From positions 1 through 64,000 of the forward strand of contig NZ_NRTA01000014.1 of assembly GCF_002286735.1 (NCBI RefSeq): a stretch of 64,000 nucleotides of DNA. The letters are read 5' to 3'. A model generated the notes under the pieces. It made no database searches and had not been told where the DNA came from. It was given only the letters and a program-made list of their open reading frames with translations. Positions 27,979 through 35,602 of this stretch are shown piece by piece. Position 1 is the first letter of the stretch. Every line of letters begins with the position of its first letter. A program made the position numbers and the translations under genes. The stretch is from Leptolyngbya sp. BC1307 (GTDB lineage: Bacteria > Cyanobacteriota > Cyanobacteriia > Phormidesmidales > Phormidesmidaceae).

Positions 27979-28602
27979 TTACTTTGCCTTAGTGACACTC
28001 TCCGACTGAGAGTAGCGACCGTTGCGACCCCGATACCAGGTGCCGTCACGAGCGCCCGCTGACAAAATATTAGAGATGCGGTTCCGAGCCTTGAGGAAGG
28101 AGGGGCGTGGCATGTCTTCACTAAAGATAGAAGACATCACATCGGCGATCGTAAACACCTCTGAGGGCTGAGAGCGCAAAACACTGCTCACCGCTTCAGG
28201 TAAAGCTGCTTCGTGGTACTCAGCTTGAACATACTTTTGCCAGTTCGCCGCTCTGCCGTCCTTTTTCTTACGTGGTGTGGATGTTTTGTCAGCCTTTGGC
28301 TCCCGCCCTGATTTGGCCTTAGCTGCTGTCTTAGTCGTTTTCTTGGCAGCAGGTTCGCTCTTTTCAGCTACAGGTTCTTCAGCTGCGGGTTCTTCAGCTG
28401 CGGGTTCTTCAGCCATCGGCTCCACGAGAGCAGGTTCTGAAACGACAGCCTCTTCGCCATCTGACGCTTGGAACATGTTGATCACAGTACGTAAGCCCTG
28501 CCGCTGCTCTTGTAGCTGAGAAAGTTTGGTTTCTAAGGTTTCGACTTGCTGGGCGAGGTCAGTCTCAACAGAAACAAGCTGGGAAAGGACAGGGTCGCTC
28601 AT
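27979..28602 (-). CDS. Coiled-coil / basic linker / winged-helix protein (paralogue A)
   Basis: A 207-residue protein in three parts. Residues 1-47 form a heptad coiled coil (LVSVETDLAQQVETLETKL). Residues about 58-83 are an acidic repeat (EEPAAEEPAAEEPVAE), then residues 84-118 are strongly basic, Lys/Ala/Thr-rich and disordered-looking (KKTTKTAAKAKSGREPK). Residues 120-200 look like a compact winged-helix module (VFTIADVMSSIFSEDM, FLKARNRISNILSAGA, WYRGRNGRYS). The C-terminal module and the coiled coil are clearly shared with the gene at 30874-31605. The layout recalls linker-histone-like nucleoid proteins. No function is known to me. Confidence 0.75.
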   Translation of the reverse strand: MSDPVLSQLVSVETDLAQQVETLETKLSQLQEQRQGLRTVINMFQASDGEEAVVSEPALVEPMAEEPAAEEPAAEEPVAEKSEPAAKKTTKTAAKAKSGREPKADKTSTPRKKKDGRAANWQKYVQAEYHEAALPEAVSSVLRSQPSEVFTIADVMSSIFSEDMPRPSFLKARNRISNILSAGARDGTWYRGRNGRYSQSESVTKAK

Positions 28603-28822
28603 TTTTTAAAAATCCTCATAGCAGTAATGGTTTCCTTGTTGCTTATTGTGACAGTCTCTGCGAGATTGTCTTTGTACAAAGTGAGTGTAGCGTTTTCTGC
28701 GACCTTTGCTAAGCGATCAAACAATTGTGTAAAAATCTTGTCATCAGTTTCGTCTATTCCTGGAGTTTGCTATCAATGACCGCTTTTGCAGACTGTGCGG
28801 GCAGCAGTGGTTAGCGAAACGG

Positions 28823-29682
28823 CTAGCGAAACACAATTGTCTTGTGATTATGCAGCATGACCCGGTCTTCGATATGGTAGCGGAGCCCTCTAGCCAAGAC
28901 TGTTTTTTCAATGTCCTTGCCGTAGCGGGCTAGGTCGCCGGGTGAATCGGAGTGATCGACGCGCAGCACGTCTTGATCGATGATGGGACCGCAGTCTAGA
29001 TCTTTAGTCACATAGTGACAGGTGGCTCCAATGAGCTTTACCCCGCGAGTATGGGCTTGGTGATAGGGTTTGGCCCCGATAAACGACGGTAGAAAAGAAT
29101 GGTGAATATTGATAATGCGGCCTGGGTAGCGATCGCACATGGTTGCCGACAAAATCTGCATATAGCGCGCAAGCACCATCACCTCTCCCCCTACGGCTTC
29201 AAAGTGAGCCATCATCTCTTCGCAGGCTGCCGCTTTGGTCTCACGGCTGACAGGCACATGATGAAAAGGAATGCCGTGCCACTCAACTAATCCGCGAAAC
29301 GCCTCGTGGTTAGAGATAACGCAGACGATGTCGATGGCTAACTCATGGCTGCGCCACCGCGACAGCAGGTCGTCAAGGCAATGGCTACTTTTAGACACTA
29401 AGAGCGCTACGCGCTTTCTCTGCGCCGAGTCTCGAATGGCCCAGTCCATTTTAAACTGCTCTGCTATCGGGCGAAATCGCTGCTGCAACTCCCCAAGCTT
29501 GAAGGGGAGAGAGTCCGCTAAGATCTCTTGCCGCATAAAAAACGCTGGCCCTCCTGCTCTGAGTGGTGCTGAGCCTCACTGATCCAGCCGTGGCTATCGG
29601 CTATCAGTGAGCTGACTGCGGCGACGATGCCAATGCGGTCTGGGCAAGAGAGGGTAAGAATGTAACGCCTGGAAGAGGTCAT
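28823..29682 (-). pseudogene. purU: Formyltetrahydrofolate deformylase with a -1 frameshift
   Basis: The catalytic domain is intact: RKRVALLVSKSSHCLDDLL, ARYMQILSATMCDRYPGRII, NIHHSFLPSFIGAKPYHQAH, GATCHYVTKDLDCGPII. It would release formate and THF from 10-formyl-THF. The N-terminal ACT domain starts at ATG 29682 (MTSSRRYILTLSCPDRIGIV, ending HHSEQEGQRF) but is in a different frame. The frames meet at a run of six T (29537-29542 on the + strand as A). One extra T would restore a normal product of 286 residues. The junction reads T TTT TTA in the zero frame, a classic -1 slippery heptamer, and an ATG for the downstream frame lies right behind it. Sequencing indel, pseudogene and slippage are all possible. 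Confidence 0.85.
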
Positions 29683-29806
29683 AATCGATAGGAGGGCTCA
29701 CTAGTGACTGATGCTATCAGAGATAAAGATAAAGCTCAGGGCGTTCTTCCAGATAGAGGCAGCTAAACGGGTATGATGCCGTTTAGCAACGTTCTTTCTC
29801 TATCTT

Positions 29807-30379
29807 ATGCGCGCGCTTCGTATCCTCATTCTCCTAGTGTTTTTGCCAGCAGGGTTGGGATTGCTCATTCAGGCGGCTGACCCAGCATTAAGTCTGACAG
29901 TAAGTCACATCAGCGGAGCGCAGCGGCTGCTGTCACTGTCATTGGCACTGTTCTGCCCAGAACTCGCGCATATGGCCATCGTAGATCTCAATAATATTGC
30001 AGCGGTTGCCGAATTACAGGAGGACTCTCGTCTACGTCATTTCTCCAAAGTCACTGTTAGTACTGTTGTTCTAGAAGCGGTCGGATTTTACGCGGCGCTG
30101 GTTTCTCTTCAGTGGGGAGTAATCGCTATTATCTTCAGTCAGCTCTGGTTCAATCTGCTAGCGGGCATACAGCTGTGGCCAGGGCAGTCTCCGCCTATTA
30201 CCCCGCACGGTATCTCTGATCGGCGAGCCGTTTTGATAGCCAATGGCTTAGGGCTAGGGCTCATCAGTCTCTGGCCCCTGCAAGCAGTTCGGATTTGGCT
30301 AGCTGCTGGGCTGTTCACGCTGATCACTCTCTTTTTAGTGATTAAGTATGGCTGGCAAAAGGTAGAGCAGGCGCGATAG
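29807..30379 (+). CDS. Conserved integral membrane protein, unknown function
   Basis: A 190-residue protein with about five predicted membrane helices: residues 4-23, 40-65, 82-112 (interrupted), 140-160 and 165-182. It starts MRALRILILLVFLPAGLGLL and contains a polar loop (ELQEDSRLRHFSKVTV) after helix 2. It looks like a cyanobacteria-specific membrane family but I recognise no catalytic motif. It is divergent from purU and stands alone. A weak hairpin terminator may lie about 140 bases downstream. Confidence 0.65.
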   Translation: MRALRILILLVFLPAGLGLLIQAADPALSLTVSHISGAQRLLSLSLALFCPELAHMAIVDLNNIAAVAELQEDSRLRHFSKVTVSTVVLEAVGFYAALVSLQWGVIAIIFSQLWFNLLAGIQLWPGQSPPITPHGISDRRAVLIANGLGLGLISLWPLQAVRIWLAAGLFTLITLFLVIKYGWQKVEQAR

Positions 30380-30873
30380 AGACTCTAAAAATGTCTGAGT
30401 GCAAGGCTAGGTGCGTCCTGGCGATCGCCTAATGTCATGGATCAATGCCATTAGTAGCAGAGCGATGGCTGGTAATTGTTGGGAGGCCCCAACATCTGTT
30501 TTGGCATCTGTTTTGGCGAAAAAGCCCACGGCATAAGGGTCGCCGGCTTTTGTGCAATAGCTAAAAGCTGAAAGTTGTCATGTTCAAATACAGCCACTTG
30601 CTCTCTCTGAATGTTATGTGAGCAGGGCATACAGCCGTTGATTTAGACCGGACTATTCTGTAATCTCCCGGATATTCGCAAAAAAAAAGTCGAAAAAAGA
30701 CTTGATTAAAAAGAAGAAAGTGTTTTAATAGTGTTATTCTCGAAAAAGATATTTCGTCCAAAAGCATTTCAGGTAAAGGTTTTCCTGCAGACACTGCCGG
30801 AACTTCTGCTGCAAGGCACTTTCACCAAAACATCAATACTAAAACCTAAACACAATCACGGAGAATATGACCT
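30380..30873. other. Long leader/promoter region of the winged-helix paralogue B
   Basis: I see no gene in these 494 bases. They hold a perfect 12-bp tandem duplication CATCTGTTTTGG (30493-30516), a hairpin described separately, and an A/T-rich stretch (about 30680-30760) with several TATA-like boxes, consistent with a strong or regulated promoter for the downstream gene. Confidence 0.5.
30518..30552 (+). terminator. Possible terminator
   Basis: AAAAAGCC with CGGC on the left pairs with GCCGGCTTTT on the right after a short loop, ending in a T run. It would end the transcript of the membrane-protein gene at 29807-30379. Confidence 0.45.
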
Positions 30874-31605
30874 ATGTCTACATCTGTTTTGCCCCAGCTC
30901 TTAGAAGTGGATTCTGAGCTGTCGGCACAAGCGAGTACGTTAGAAGCTCAGCTAAAGCAACTGCAGGAAAAGCGCAAAGGCATTCGTACTGTTATTGCGA
31001 TGTTTGAGTCAGGTAGAGCACCTGCAACCGCTGACATTCCTGAAATTGTCGAATCAGCGCCCGCCGAAGAGCCTATCGAAGAGCTCACCGAAGAGCCCAC
31101 CGAAGAGCCCACCGAAGAGCCCGTCGCTAACCAGACGACCAAAACCAAAGCAGTTACTAAAAGAAAAACAAAAGCGACCACAGCTAAGACCACTAACGCT
31201 AAGGCCACTAAGACTAAAGCGAAGCGCGGTCGCCCGGCCAACGCAAAAGCCGCCGTATCTGCTGATTCGTCTGAAGCTAAGCCTGAAGTTAAGCCAGATG
31301 CTAAGGCAACAGCCAAGCAGAGCGGTAGATCATCCAACTGGCACCGCTACGTGCAAGAGACCTATCGCCAAGCGCCTCTGCCCGATGTCGTTGTTGGCGT
31401 GTTGCAGGCTCAGCCCGGTAACGTCTTTAAGATTGCCGACGTTATGAGTGCAGTCTTTAAAGAAGACATGCCCGAGAATTACTTCTTAAAAGCCCGCAAC
31501 CGTGTCTCTAATATTTTGTCTGCGGGTGCCCGTAGTGGTGAGTGGTATCGGGGACGAGGCGGCACTTACAGCGTCTCTGAGAAGGCGATCGCGCGCGTTG
31601 GCTAG
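30874..31605 (+). CDS. Coiled-coil / AT-hook-like linker / winged-helix protein (paralogue B)
   Basis: A 243-residue paralogue of the 27979-28602 product. Residues 1-47 form a coiled coil (LLEVDSELSAQASTLEAQL). Residues 60-85 are an acidic EEPT repeat encoded by 12-bp DNA repeats. Residues 87-128 are a basic linker with TKAKRGRPANAKAAV, whose core RGRP (residues 118-121) is the AT-hook minor-groove motif. A second, mixed-charge linker precedes the winged-helix-like module at about 154-233 (VFKIADVMSAVFKEDM, FLKARNRVSNILSAGA, WYRGRGGTYS). The upstream gap is long and promoter-like, and a strong terminator follows. A nucleoid or gene-regulatory role is inferred from layout only. Confidence 0.78.
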   Translation: MSTSVLPQLLEVDSELSAQASTLEAQLKQLQEKRKGIRTVIAMFESGRAPATADIPEIVESAPAEEPIEELTEEPTEEPTEEPVANQTTKTKAVTKRKTKATTAKTTNAKATKTKAKRGRPANAKAAVSADSSEAKPEVKPDAKATAKQSGRSSNWHRYVQETYRQAPLPDVVVGVLQAQPGNVFKIADVMSAVFKEDMPENYFLKARNRVSNILSAGARSGEWYRGRGGTYSVSEKAIARVG

Positions 31606-31642
31606 CTGACTTATCTAGCAGACTATGTCCTTCATTTATCAG

Positions 31643-31676
31643 GCTCTGAGCGCACCCCGTTCTCAGAGCTTTTTTA
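31643..31676 (+). terminator. Terminator after paralogue B
   Basis: A perfect 8-bp stem, GCTCTGAG with CTCAGAGC, encloses an 11-base loop and is followed by seven T. Confidence 0.85.
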
Positions 31677-31699
31677 TGATATCTAGAACGACTGCACCG

Positions 31700-33040
31700 T
31701 CACTTACCGCTAGACTGATAGCTGAAAGGGACTGCAGGCGCAGGCATTCGCTGAGCGCTCAGAGACAGCGTGATGGTGTTGTCATCGGTGCGTTCGTAAA
31801 TCCACCTTTCTTCTGGGCAAACCTCAGAGGCCAGGTTTGGTAGCTGATTGGGCCACTGCCCCGATTGAGAGAGCTGCTTAGCCTGTAAGACTTTTTGGGT
31901 GAGTTCTAGGGTGAGGGCGCGATCGCCTGCTGCTCGCCAACGCTGGGCCACCACTACCGGCGATATCGCTGTCGCTGAATTCCACCAGGCTGTTTTCTCC
32001 TGACTCAAGATGAGTTCGGCGATCGGCAGTGGCGTAGCACAGATATCTAGAGGGGTCAGCTGATCGAGCGCCCGATGAGCGGTGCGAGTAGTATCGATGG
32101 CGGTCAGCTCCAACCCGTAAGCAGGTGAAAACCAGTAAGATAGCGTTGCCAACAGTTTTTCTAGATCTGTCATAGCGCCGGGTCGCTGGATCAGGCGCAG
32201 CAGCGATCTCTGAGAGATTTGATACTGCAACCAGGCATCAAATTGCAGACCGGCTATGACCGATGGGCGCTGACTCTGCTGAGTTAGCCGGGTTTGCCAG
32301 ATAGCAGGCACATTCTCCAAATGTCGCAGAACGCCTGCCTGCTGCTCAGAAACGACTGACACCAGCATCTGAGAGACCAGGTCGGGACGCTGAGCGATCG
32401 CCTGGTTCAGCCGCCATGAAGCTTCTAACGCTGTCAGCATCTCATCTTGCCGCCCTTGATGGCTATGGTCAATAGCAGCGAGCAACAGCAGCTTCTGCAG
32501 ATTGAAAACATTGACAAAGCCAGGAAACGGATAGTTCAGCTCAGACATCCGCTCAAAATCCATTTCCCACCGGGGCGCTTCGCTCTCCAAAATTTGAGAT
32601 TGGGCAGCAGCGATCGCTTCTCTATGGGCATTGAGATAGGTGCTCAGAACTGGGGGCGGCGAGTCTAGCGGTCCTGACACCTTAGCCGCTTGCTGCCGGA
32701 GAAACTCGCTTAGCGTCTCTTCAATCGTCTGATAGGCCCGCTCAGCTTCTGGCCGGACGCGAAAAAATAAACTGCTGGGATCATTCGGAATAAAGCCTAG
32801 ATCTGCCGCCATCTGATCAAACTGCCGGGCGGCGGCATTGCGCTGATAGGTTGGGAACTGAGCAAAGAAGGTATTTGCCTCTACCGCCATTTGCGCTTGC
32901 TGCTGCCGGGCCTGCACACCGCTCCAGAATAAGACCACCCAGGGCAAGCCAAACACACCGAGAACAGCTAAAAATAAAAACGGGCGCGGACGGCTCAGCT
33001 GCTCTTTTTGTTTGGCGGTAAGTTTCAAAGCGGGGTGCAA
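31700..33040 (-). CDS. Conserved hypothetical protein with N-terminal membrane anchor
   Basis: A 446-residue protein. One membrane helix (FLFLAVLGVFGLPWVVLFW, residues 22-42) is followed by a large, mostly helical extracytoplasmic or cytoplasmic domain with no motif I recognise. Landmarks are FNLQKLLLLAAIDHSHQGR, ALEASWRLNQAIAQRPDLVS and the C-terminal WPNQLPNLASEVCPEERWIYE. Only one Cys pair region (ICATPLPI, EVCPEE) is present. It resembles large helical hypothetical proteins common in filamentous cyanobacteria. It stands alone on the minus strand, and repeats cluster just upstream of its start. Confidence 0.7.
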   Translation of the reverse strand: MHPALKLTAKQKEQLSRPRPFLFLAVLGVFGLPWVVLFWSGVQARQQQAQMAVEANTFFAQFPTYQRNAAARQFDQMAADLGFIPNDPSSLFFRVRPEAERAYQTIEETLSEFLRQQAAKVSGPLDSPPPVLSTYLNAHREAIAAAQSQILESEAPRWEMDFERMSELNYPFPGFVNVFNLQKLLLLAAIDHSHQGRQDEMLTALEASWRLNQAIAQRPDLVSQMLVSVVSEQQAGVLRHLENVPAIWQTRLTQQSQRPSVIAGLQFDAWLQYQISQRSLLRLIQRPGAMTDLEKLLATLSYWFSPAYGLELTAIDTTRTAHRALDQLTPLDICATPLPIAELILSQEKTAWWNSATAISPVVVAQRWRAAGDRALTLELTQKVLQAKQLSQSGQWPNQLPNLASEVCPEERWIYERTDDNTITLSLSAQRMPAPAVPFSYQSSGK

Positions 33041-33086
33041 TTGGGAAGGGTACGTAGCTGAAGCGATTAAACGCTGAGCGGTCTAT

Positions 33087-33142
33087 CTCTTCAGTTTGCC
33101 CTCTTCAGTTTGCCCTCTTCAGTTTGCCCTCTTCAGTTTGCC
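33087..33142. repeat. 14-bp tandem repeat, four perfect copies
   Basis: CTCTTCAGTTTGCC is repeated exactly four times without interruption, 47 bases upstream of the start of the 31700-33040 gene. Exact identity of all four copies suggests recent expansion. Confidence 0.95.
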
Positions 33143-33211
33143 GACTGCTTGAGAGTGCTGCGGTTAAGCAATCCAAGCGTTAAGCGACAAAGAGACTGCG
33201 CTTTTATCCTT

Positions 33212-33249
33212 CCCAAATATAAAATATGAACCCAAATATAAAATATGAA
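33212..33249. repeat. 19-bp perfect tandem duplication
   Basis: CCCAAATATAAAATATGAA occurs twice head to tail (33212-33230, 33231-33249). On the minus strand it is the A/T-rich tract directly after the terminator hairpin of the RRM gene. Confidence 0.9.
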
Positions 33250-33277
33250 CTCACCGAAGAATGAACCTTCGGCGAGT
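33249..33277 (-). terminator. Terminator of the RRM-protein gene
   Basis: An 11-bp stem with one G-U pair, ACTCGCCGAAG against CTTCGGTGAGT on the minus strand, has a 7-base loop. It is followed by the T-rich TTCATATTTTATATTT. Confidence 0.75.
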
Positions 33278-33319
33278 CTGTGTGTGGCAGTCATTGGCCG
33301 TAGCTGTCCGCTACGATCC

Positions 33320-33565
33320 TTAAGTGCGTGGCCTGGCCTTATTGACCTTAAGCGTGCGGCCCATCCACTCAGCGCCGTCCAATGCTTCAATCGCAGCCGA
33401 TTCTTCTGCTTCACTGCTCATTTCTACAAAGGCAAATCCTCTCACGCGACCGGTCTCGCGGTCTGTGGGGAGCTTGACAGACTTAACCGAACCGTACTCT
33501 GCAAAGACCTGGTGGAGGTCATCTTGAGCGGCATCAAAAGACAGGTTTCCAACGTAAATTGACAT
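33320..33565 (-). CDS. RRM-domain RNA-binding protein
   Basis: An 81-residue single RNA-recognition motif. RNP2 is SIYVGNLSF at the N-terminus and RNP1 is RGFAFVEM, both with the aromatic residues that stack on RNA. The C-terminus ends directly after the domain (LKVNKARPRT), with no Gly-rich tail, so it is the short Rbp type. Known cyanobacterial Rbp proteins are induced by cold or help mRNA localisation. Its upstream region is A/T-rich and long enough for a regulated 5' leader. Confidence 0.95.
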   Translation of the reverse strand: MSIYVGNLSFDAAQDDLHQVFAEYGSVKSVKLPTDRETGRVRGFAFVEMSSEAEESAAIEALDGAEWMGRTLKVNKARPRT

Positions 33566-33936
33566 AAAAGCGTCTCTAGACTGTCTCTAGAGTATGGATT
33601 ACAAGACTTTAGATATGGGATATATCTTTACTGTGAACTTTTTTTTGAACGGGCTGTCTCTTCTGGGCTGCTTCTTCTGGGCTGACTTCGTCAAAGCTGG
33701 CTCCTCAAAAAAGCCGCTATCAGCCACAGTAGCACAGTCATAGGGTGCCGCAGTAGTACGGCTCAAGCAATGCTCAAAAAGCGTTGAAACTCATTCTAGG
33801 AATGCCTATAGACCAGTTTACCTATGTCAGATGTACCTGCCTATTGCCCTTTTTGGCTGTAGCACGCATTACAAAATTGCTTCTCTAACCAGAGACAATA
33901 GAAAGTGCTGTTGTCCTTGATAGTGAACTGAACGGT
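33566..33936. other. Divergent control region, RRM gene / VOC gene
   Basis: I see no gene. Near the RRM start a 10-bp repeat of TGTCTCTAGA type occurs twice. At 33657-33684 there is an imperfect 14-bp tandem repeat (TCTCTTCTGGGCTG, CTTCTTCTGGGCTG). A/T-rich stretches at 33600-33650 may hold the minus-strand promoter and a cold-responsive leader, which is inference. Confidence 0.5.
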
Positions 33937-34365
33937 ATGAGTACTATTTTTCACCTGTCTTTTCCAATTGAAAACATTGCTGACACTAAACGCTTTTACG
34001 TCGAAGGGTTGGGCTGCGAAGTCGGTCGTGAGGGTAAAGGCTCGCTGATCTTGAATCTGCAGGGTCACCAGCTAGTCGCTCACATCGTGAGAGAACCGCT
34101 GACGCCGCAGCGGGGCATTTATCCGCATCATTTTGGGCTGACTTTTGCCACTGAGGCAGCGTGGGAAGACTTTTTGCAGCGGGCCAAAGATAACGGGCTC
34201 ACCTTCTACCAGCAGCCGAAGCACCGCTTTAAAGGAGAGCGCATAGAACATCGCACCTTCTTTTTAGAAGATCCGTTTCATAATTTGCTGGAATTTAAGT
34301 ACTACGTTTACCCCAGCGCGGTTTTTGGCGAGCTGCAGTATTCTCAAGTCGGCGATGCTCATTAG
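33937..34365 (+). CDS. VOC-family (glyoxalase/dioxygenase fold) protein
   Basis: A 142-residue protein with the paired beta-alpha-beta-beta-beta modules of the vicinal oxygen chelate superfamily. Module one starts FHLSFPIENIADTKRFYVEG and has LNLQGHQLVAHI; module two has YPHHFGLTFATEAAWEDFLQ and closes FFLEDPFHNLLEFKYY, with the typical His/Glu metal ligands (HHFGL, LEFK). Members range from glyoxalase I to dioxygenases. The substrate here is not predictable, though the ending is dioxygenase-like. The gene is divergent from the RRM gene. Confidence 0.85.
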   Translation: MSTIFHLSFPIENIADTKRFYVEGLGCEVGREGKGSLILNLQGHQLVAHIVREPLTPQRGIYPHHFGLTFATEAAWEDFLQRAKDNGLTFYQQPKHRFKGERIEHRTFFLEDPFHNLLEFKYYVYPSAVFGELQYSQVGDAH

Positions 34366-34390
34366 AGAGTGGCGATCGCCCAAAATCTGG

Positions 34391-35005
34391 TTAGCTGTGG
34401 AGCGATCGCGCAATTTCTCTTAGCCCCTGCGGATCGCAGATCATTCGGTTGTGGCTGGGCACTGACAGTCGTCGCCCTTGCCCTACCTTCAGTTGAGAAC
34501 TCCAGGGTGGCAAAATCAGTAGATCAAACGGCGTCCATAGGGAGACAAACCGCAGCATCTCCAGCTGGTGGAGATCTCGGTTAAGCGACTTTAAGAACGC
34601 GCTACCCGGTCGCATTTGCCGGACGCCTGGGCGATCGCTAAACAACCCTAAAGCCGTGCCCCGGTGAGGAGCCGACACCGTCACTAGCCGCTGCACTCGG
34701 CCCAACCCGCCCAGCCGCTGCACATAGTAGCGGCTTACCAGCCCGCCCATGCTGAACCCGACCAAATCTATAGGCTGCTGTGGCCCCACGCACTTATCTA
34801 CAAACTGACCCACCTGTTCAGCAAGCGTCTCTAGCCGGGCGTCGCCGTTGTTTGGCGTCATACTCAGAGCGTAGACTGACCAGCCTTGATCTTCCAGGTG
34901 AGCCTTCAGGATCGAAAAGATACTCGCTGTATTCCAGATACCGTGGACTAATACGACCGGATTACGGCCAGACGTATGAGCCACAGACTTTGCGATCGCT
35001 ATCAC
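34391..35005 (-). CDS. Lipase-like alpha/beta hydrolase
   Basis: A 204-residue hydrolase. The oxyanion-hole strand is NPVVLVHGIWNT, the nucleophile elbow VGFSMGGLVSRYYVQRLGG and the region after it LVTVSAPHRGT, as in triacylglycerol lipases of the LipA/EstA type. The catalytic His is probably in the C-terminal PSHNRMI. It has no signal peptide. Its ATG overlaps the stop of the upstream DUF3493 gene as ATGA (35002-35005), so the two are translationally coupled. Confidence 0.85.
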   Translation of the reverse strand: MIAIAKSVAHTSGRNPVVLVHGIWNTASIFSILKAHLEDQGWSVYALSMTPNNGDARLETLAEQVGQFVDKCVGPQQPIDLVGFSMGGLVSRYYVQRLGGLGRVQRLVTVSAPHRGTALGLFSDRPGVRQMRPGSAFLKSLNRDLHQLEMLRFVSLWTPFDLLILPPWSSQLKVGQGRRLSVPSHNRMICDPQGLREIARSLHS

Positions 35006-35349
35006 TCACTCTTTTCCTGACGGTCTTCCCAGCGAAATAAAAATACCATGAGTGCAACGACGCCCATTTGCAGCGCAAAGTTAGGCAGAGAGTCAGCCAG
35101 GTCACGCCCGGCCAAAATCTTGGCGAAAAAGACAAATCCCCCAATGGCACCCGATGCCCCAAAAGCCGCGTAGATAAACTTGCGCAGACCTTTGTAAGGC
35201 GCTTCAGCTTCGGCGAGCAAGCGATCATAACGCTCCTGGCTCATGCCACTAGGTGGTGTCTGGCGCGGTGTTTGGCGGGGCATGTTGGTGCTCTTCTTAC
35301 CCGGTTGCCCTTGCTTTCGGCTTTTTCCTGATGGTTTCTTTTTGGCCAT
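35002..35349 (-). CDS. DUF3493-type membrane protein (LPA3-like)
   Basis: From the ATG at 35349 the product has about 115 residues. A basic, Pro/Gln-rich N-terminus (MAKKKPSGKSRKQGQPGKKS) is followed by a conserved segment, SQERYDRLLAEAEAPYKGLR, and two membrane helices (FIYAAFGASGAIGGFVFFAK and LQMGVVALMVFLFRW). This matches DUF3493, which in plants includes LPA3, needed for photosystem II accumulation. That role is by family only. The frame is open to 35415, but the inner Met gives the normal start. It overlaps the lipase gene by four bases. Confidence 0.75.
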   Translation of the reverse strand: MAKKKPSGKSRKQGQPGKKSTNMPRQTPRQTPPSGMSQERYDRLLAEAEAPYKGLRKFIYAAFGASGAIGGFVFFAKILAGRDLADSLPNFALQMGVVALMVFLFRWEDRQEKSE

Positions 35350-35488
35350 AGCCGCCCTAAACTGATGCGTTGTCTCAGTACCAATTGTGCCATGTCGCGC
35401 CCGTAAGGTAAGCACTCGCTGCTCCGCTTTATAGATTTTCCGCGCGTTTTTTTACAGGGCTTAGTAACTGCCAACAGGCGCTGACTGC

Positions 35489-35494
35489 TATAAT
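35489..35494 (+). promoter_or_regulatory. Likely -10 box of the tRNA-Thr gene
   Basis: A perfect TATAAT lies 13 bases upstream of the tRNA 5' end, a spacing typical of tRNA promoters. A good -35 box is not evident. Confidence 0.55.
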
Positions 35495-35507
35495 GCGAAC
35501 TCAAATT

Positions 35508-35579
35508 GCCGATGTGGCTCAGGGGTAGAGCAGCTCATTCGTAATGAGCAGGCCGTGGGTTCGAATCCCACCATCGGCT
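35508..35579 (+). tRNA. tRNA-Thr (anticodon CGU)
   Basis: A full cloverleaf folds by eye. The acceptor stem is GCCGATG/CATCGGC, the D stem GCTC/GAGC, the anticodon stem GCTCA/TGAGC with loop TTCGTAA, and the T arm GTGGG-TTCGAAT-CCCAC. The anticodon is CGT, decoding ACG (Thr). CCA is not encoded. It lies 23 bases before an SDR gene on the same strand. Confidence 0.96.
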
Positions 35580-35602
35580 TTAACGTCAAGGAGTCAGGTT
35601 CT

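Noticed and set aside
33087-33142. Four-copy 14-bp repeat as a possible CRISPR array
   Set aside because: The copies are contiguous with no spacers and far too short; no cas gene is near.
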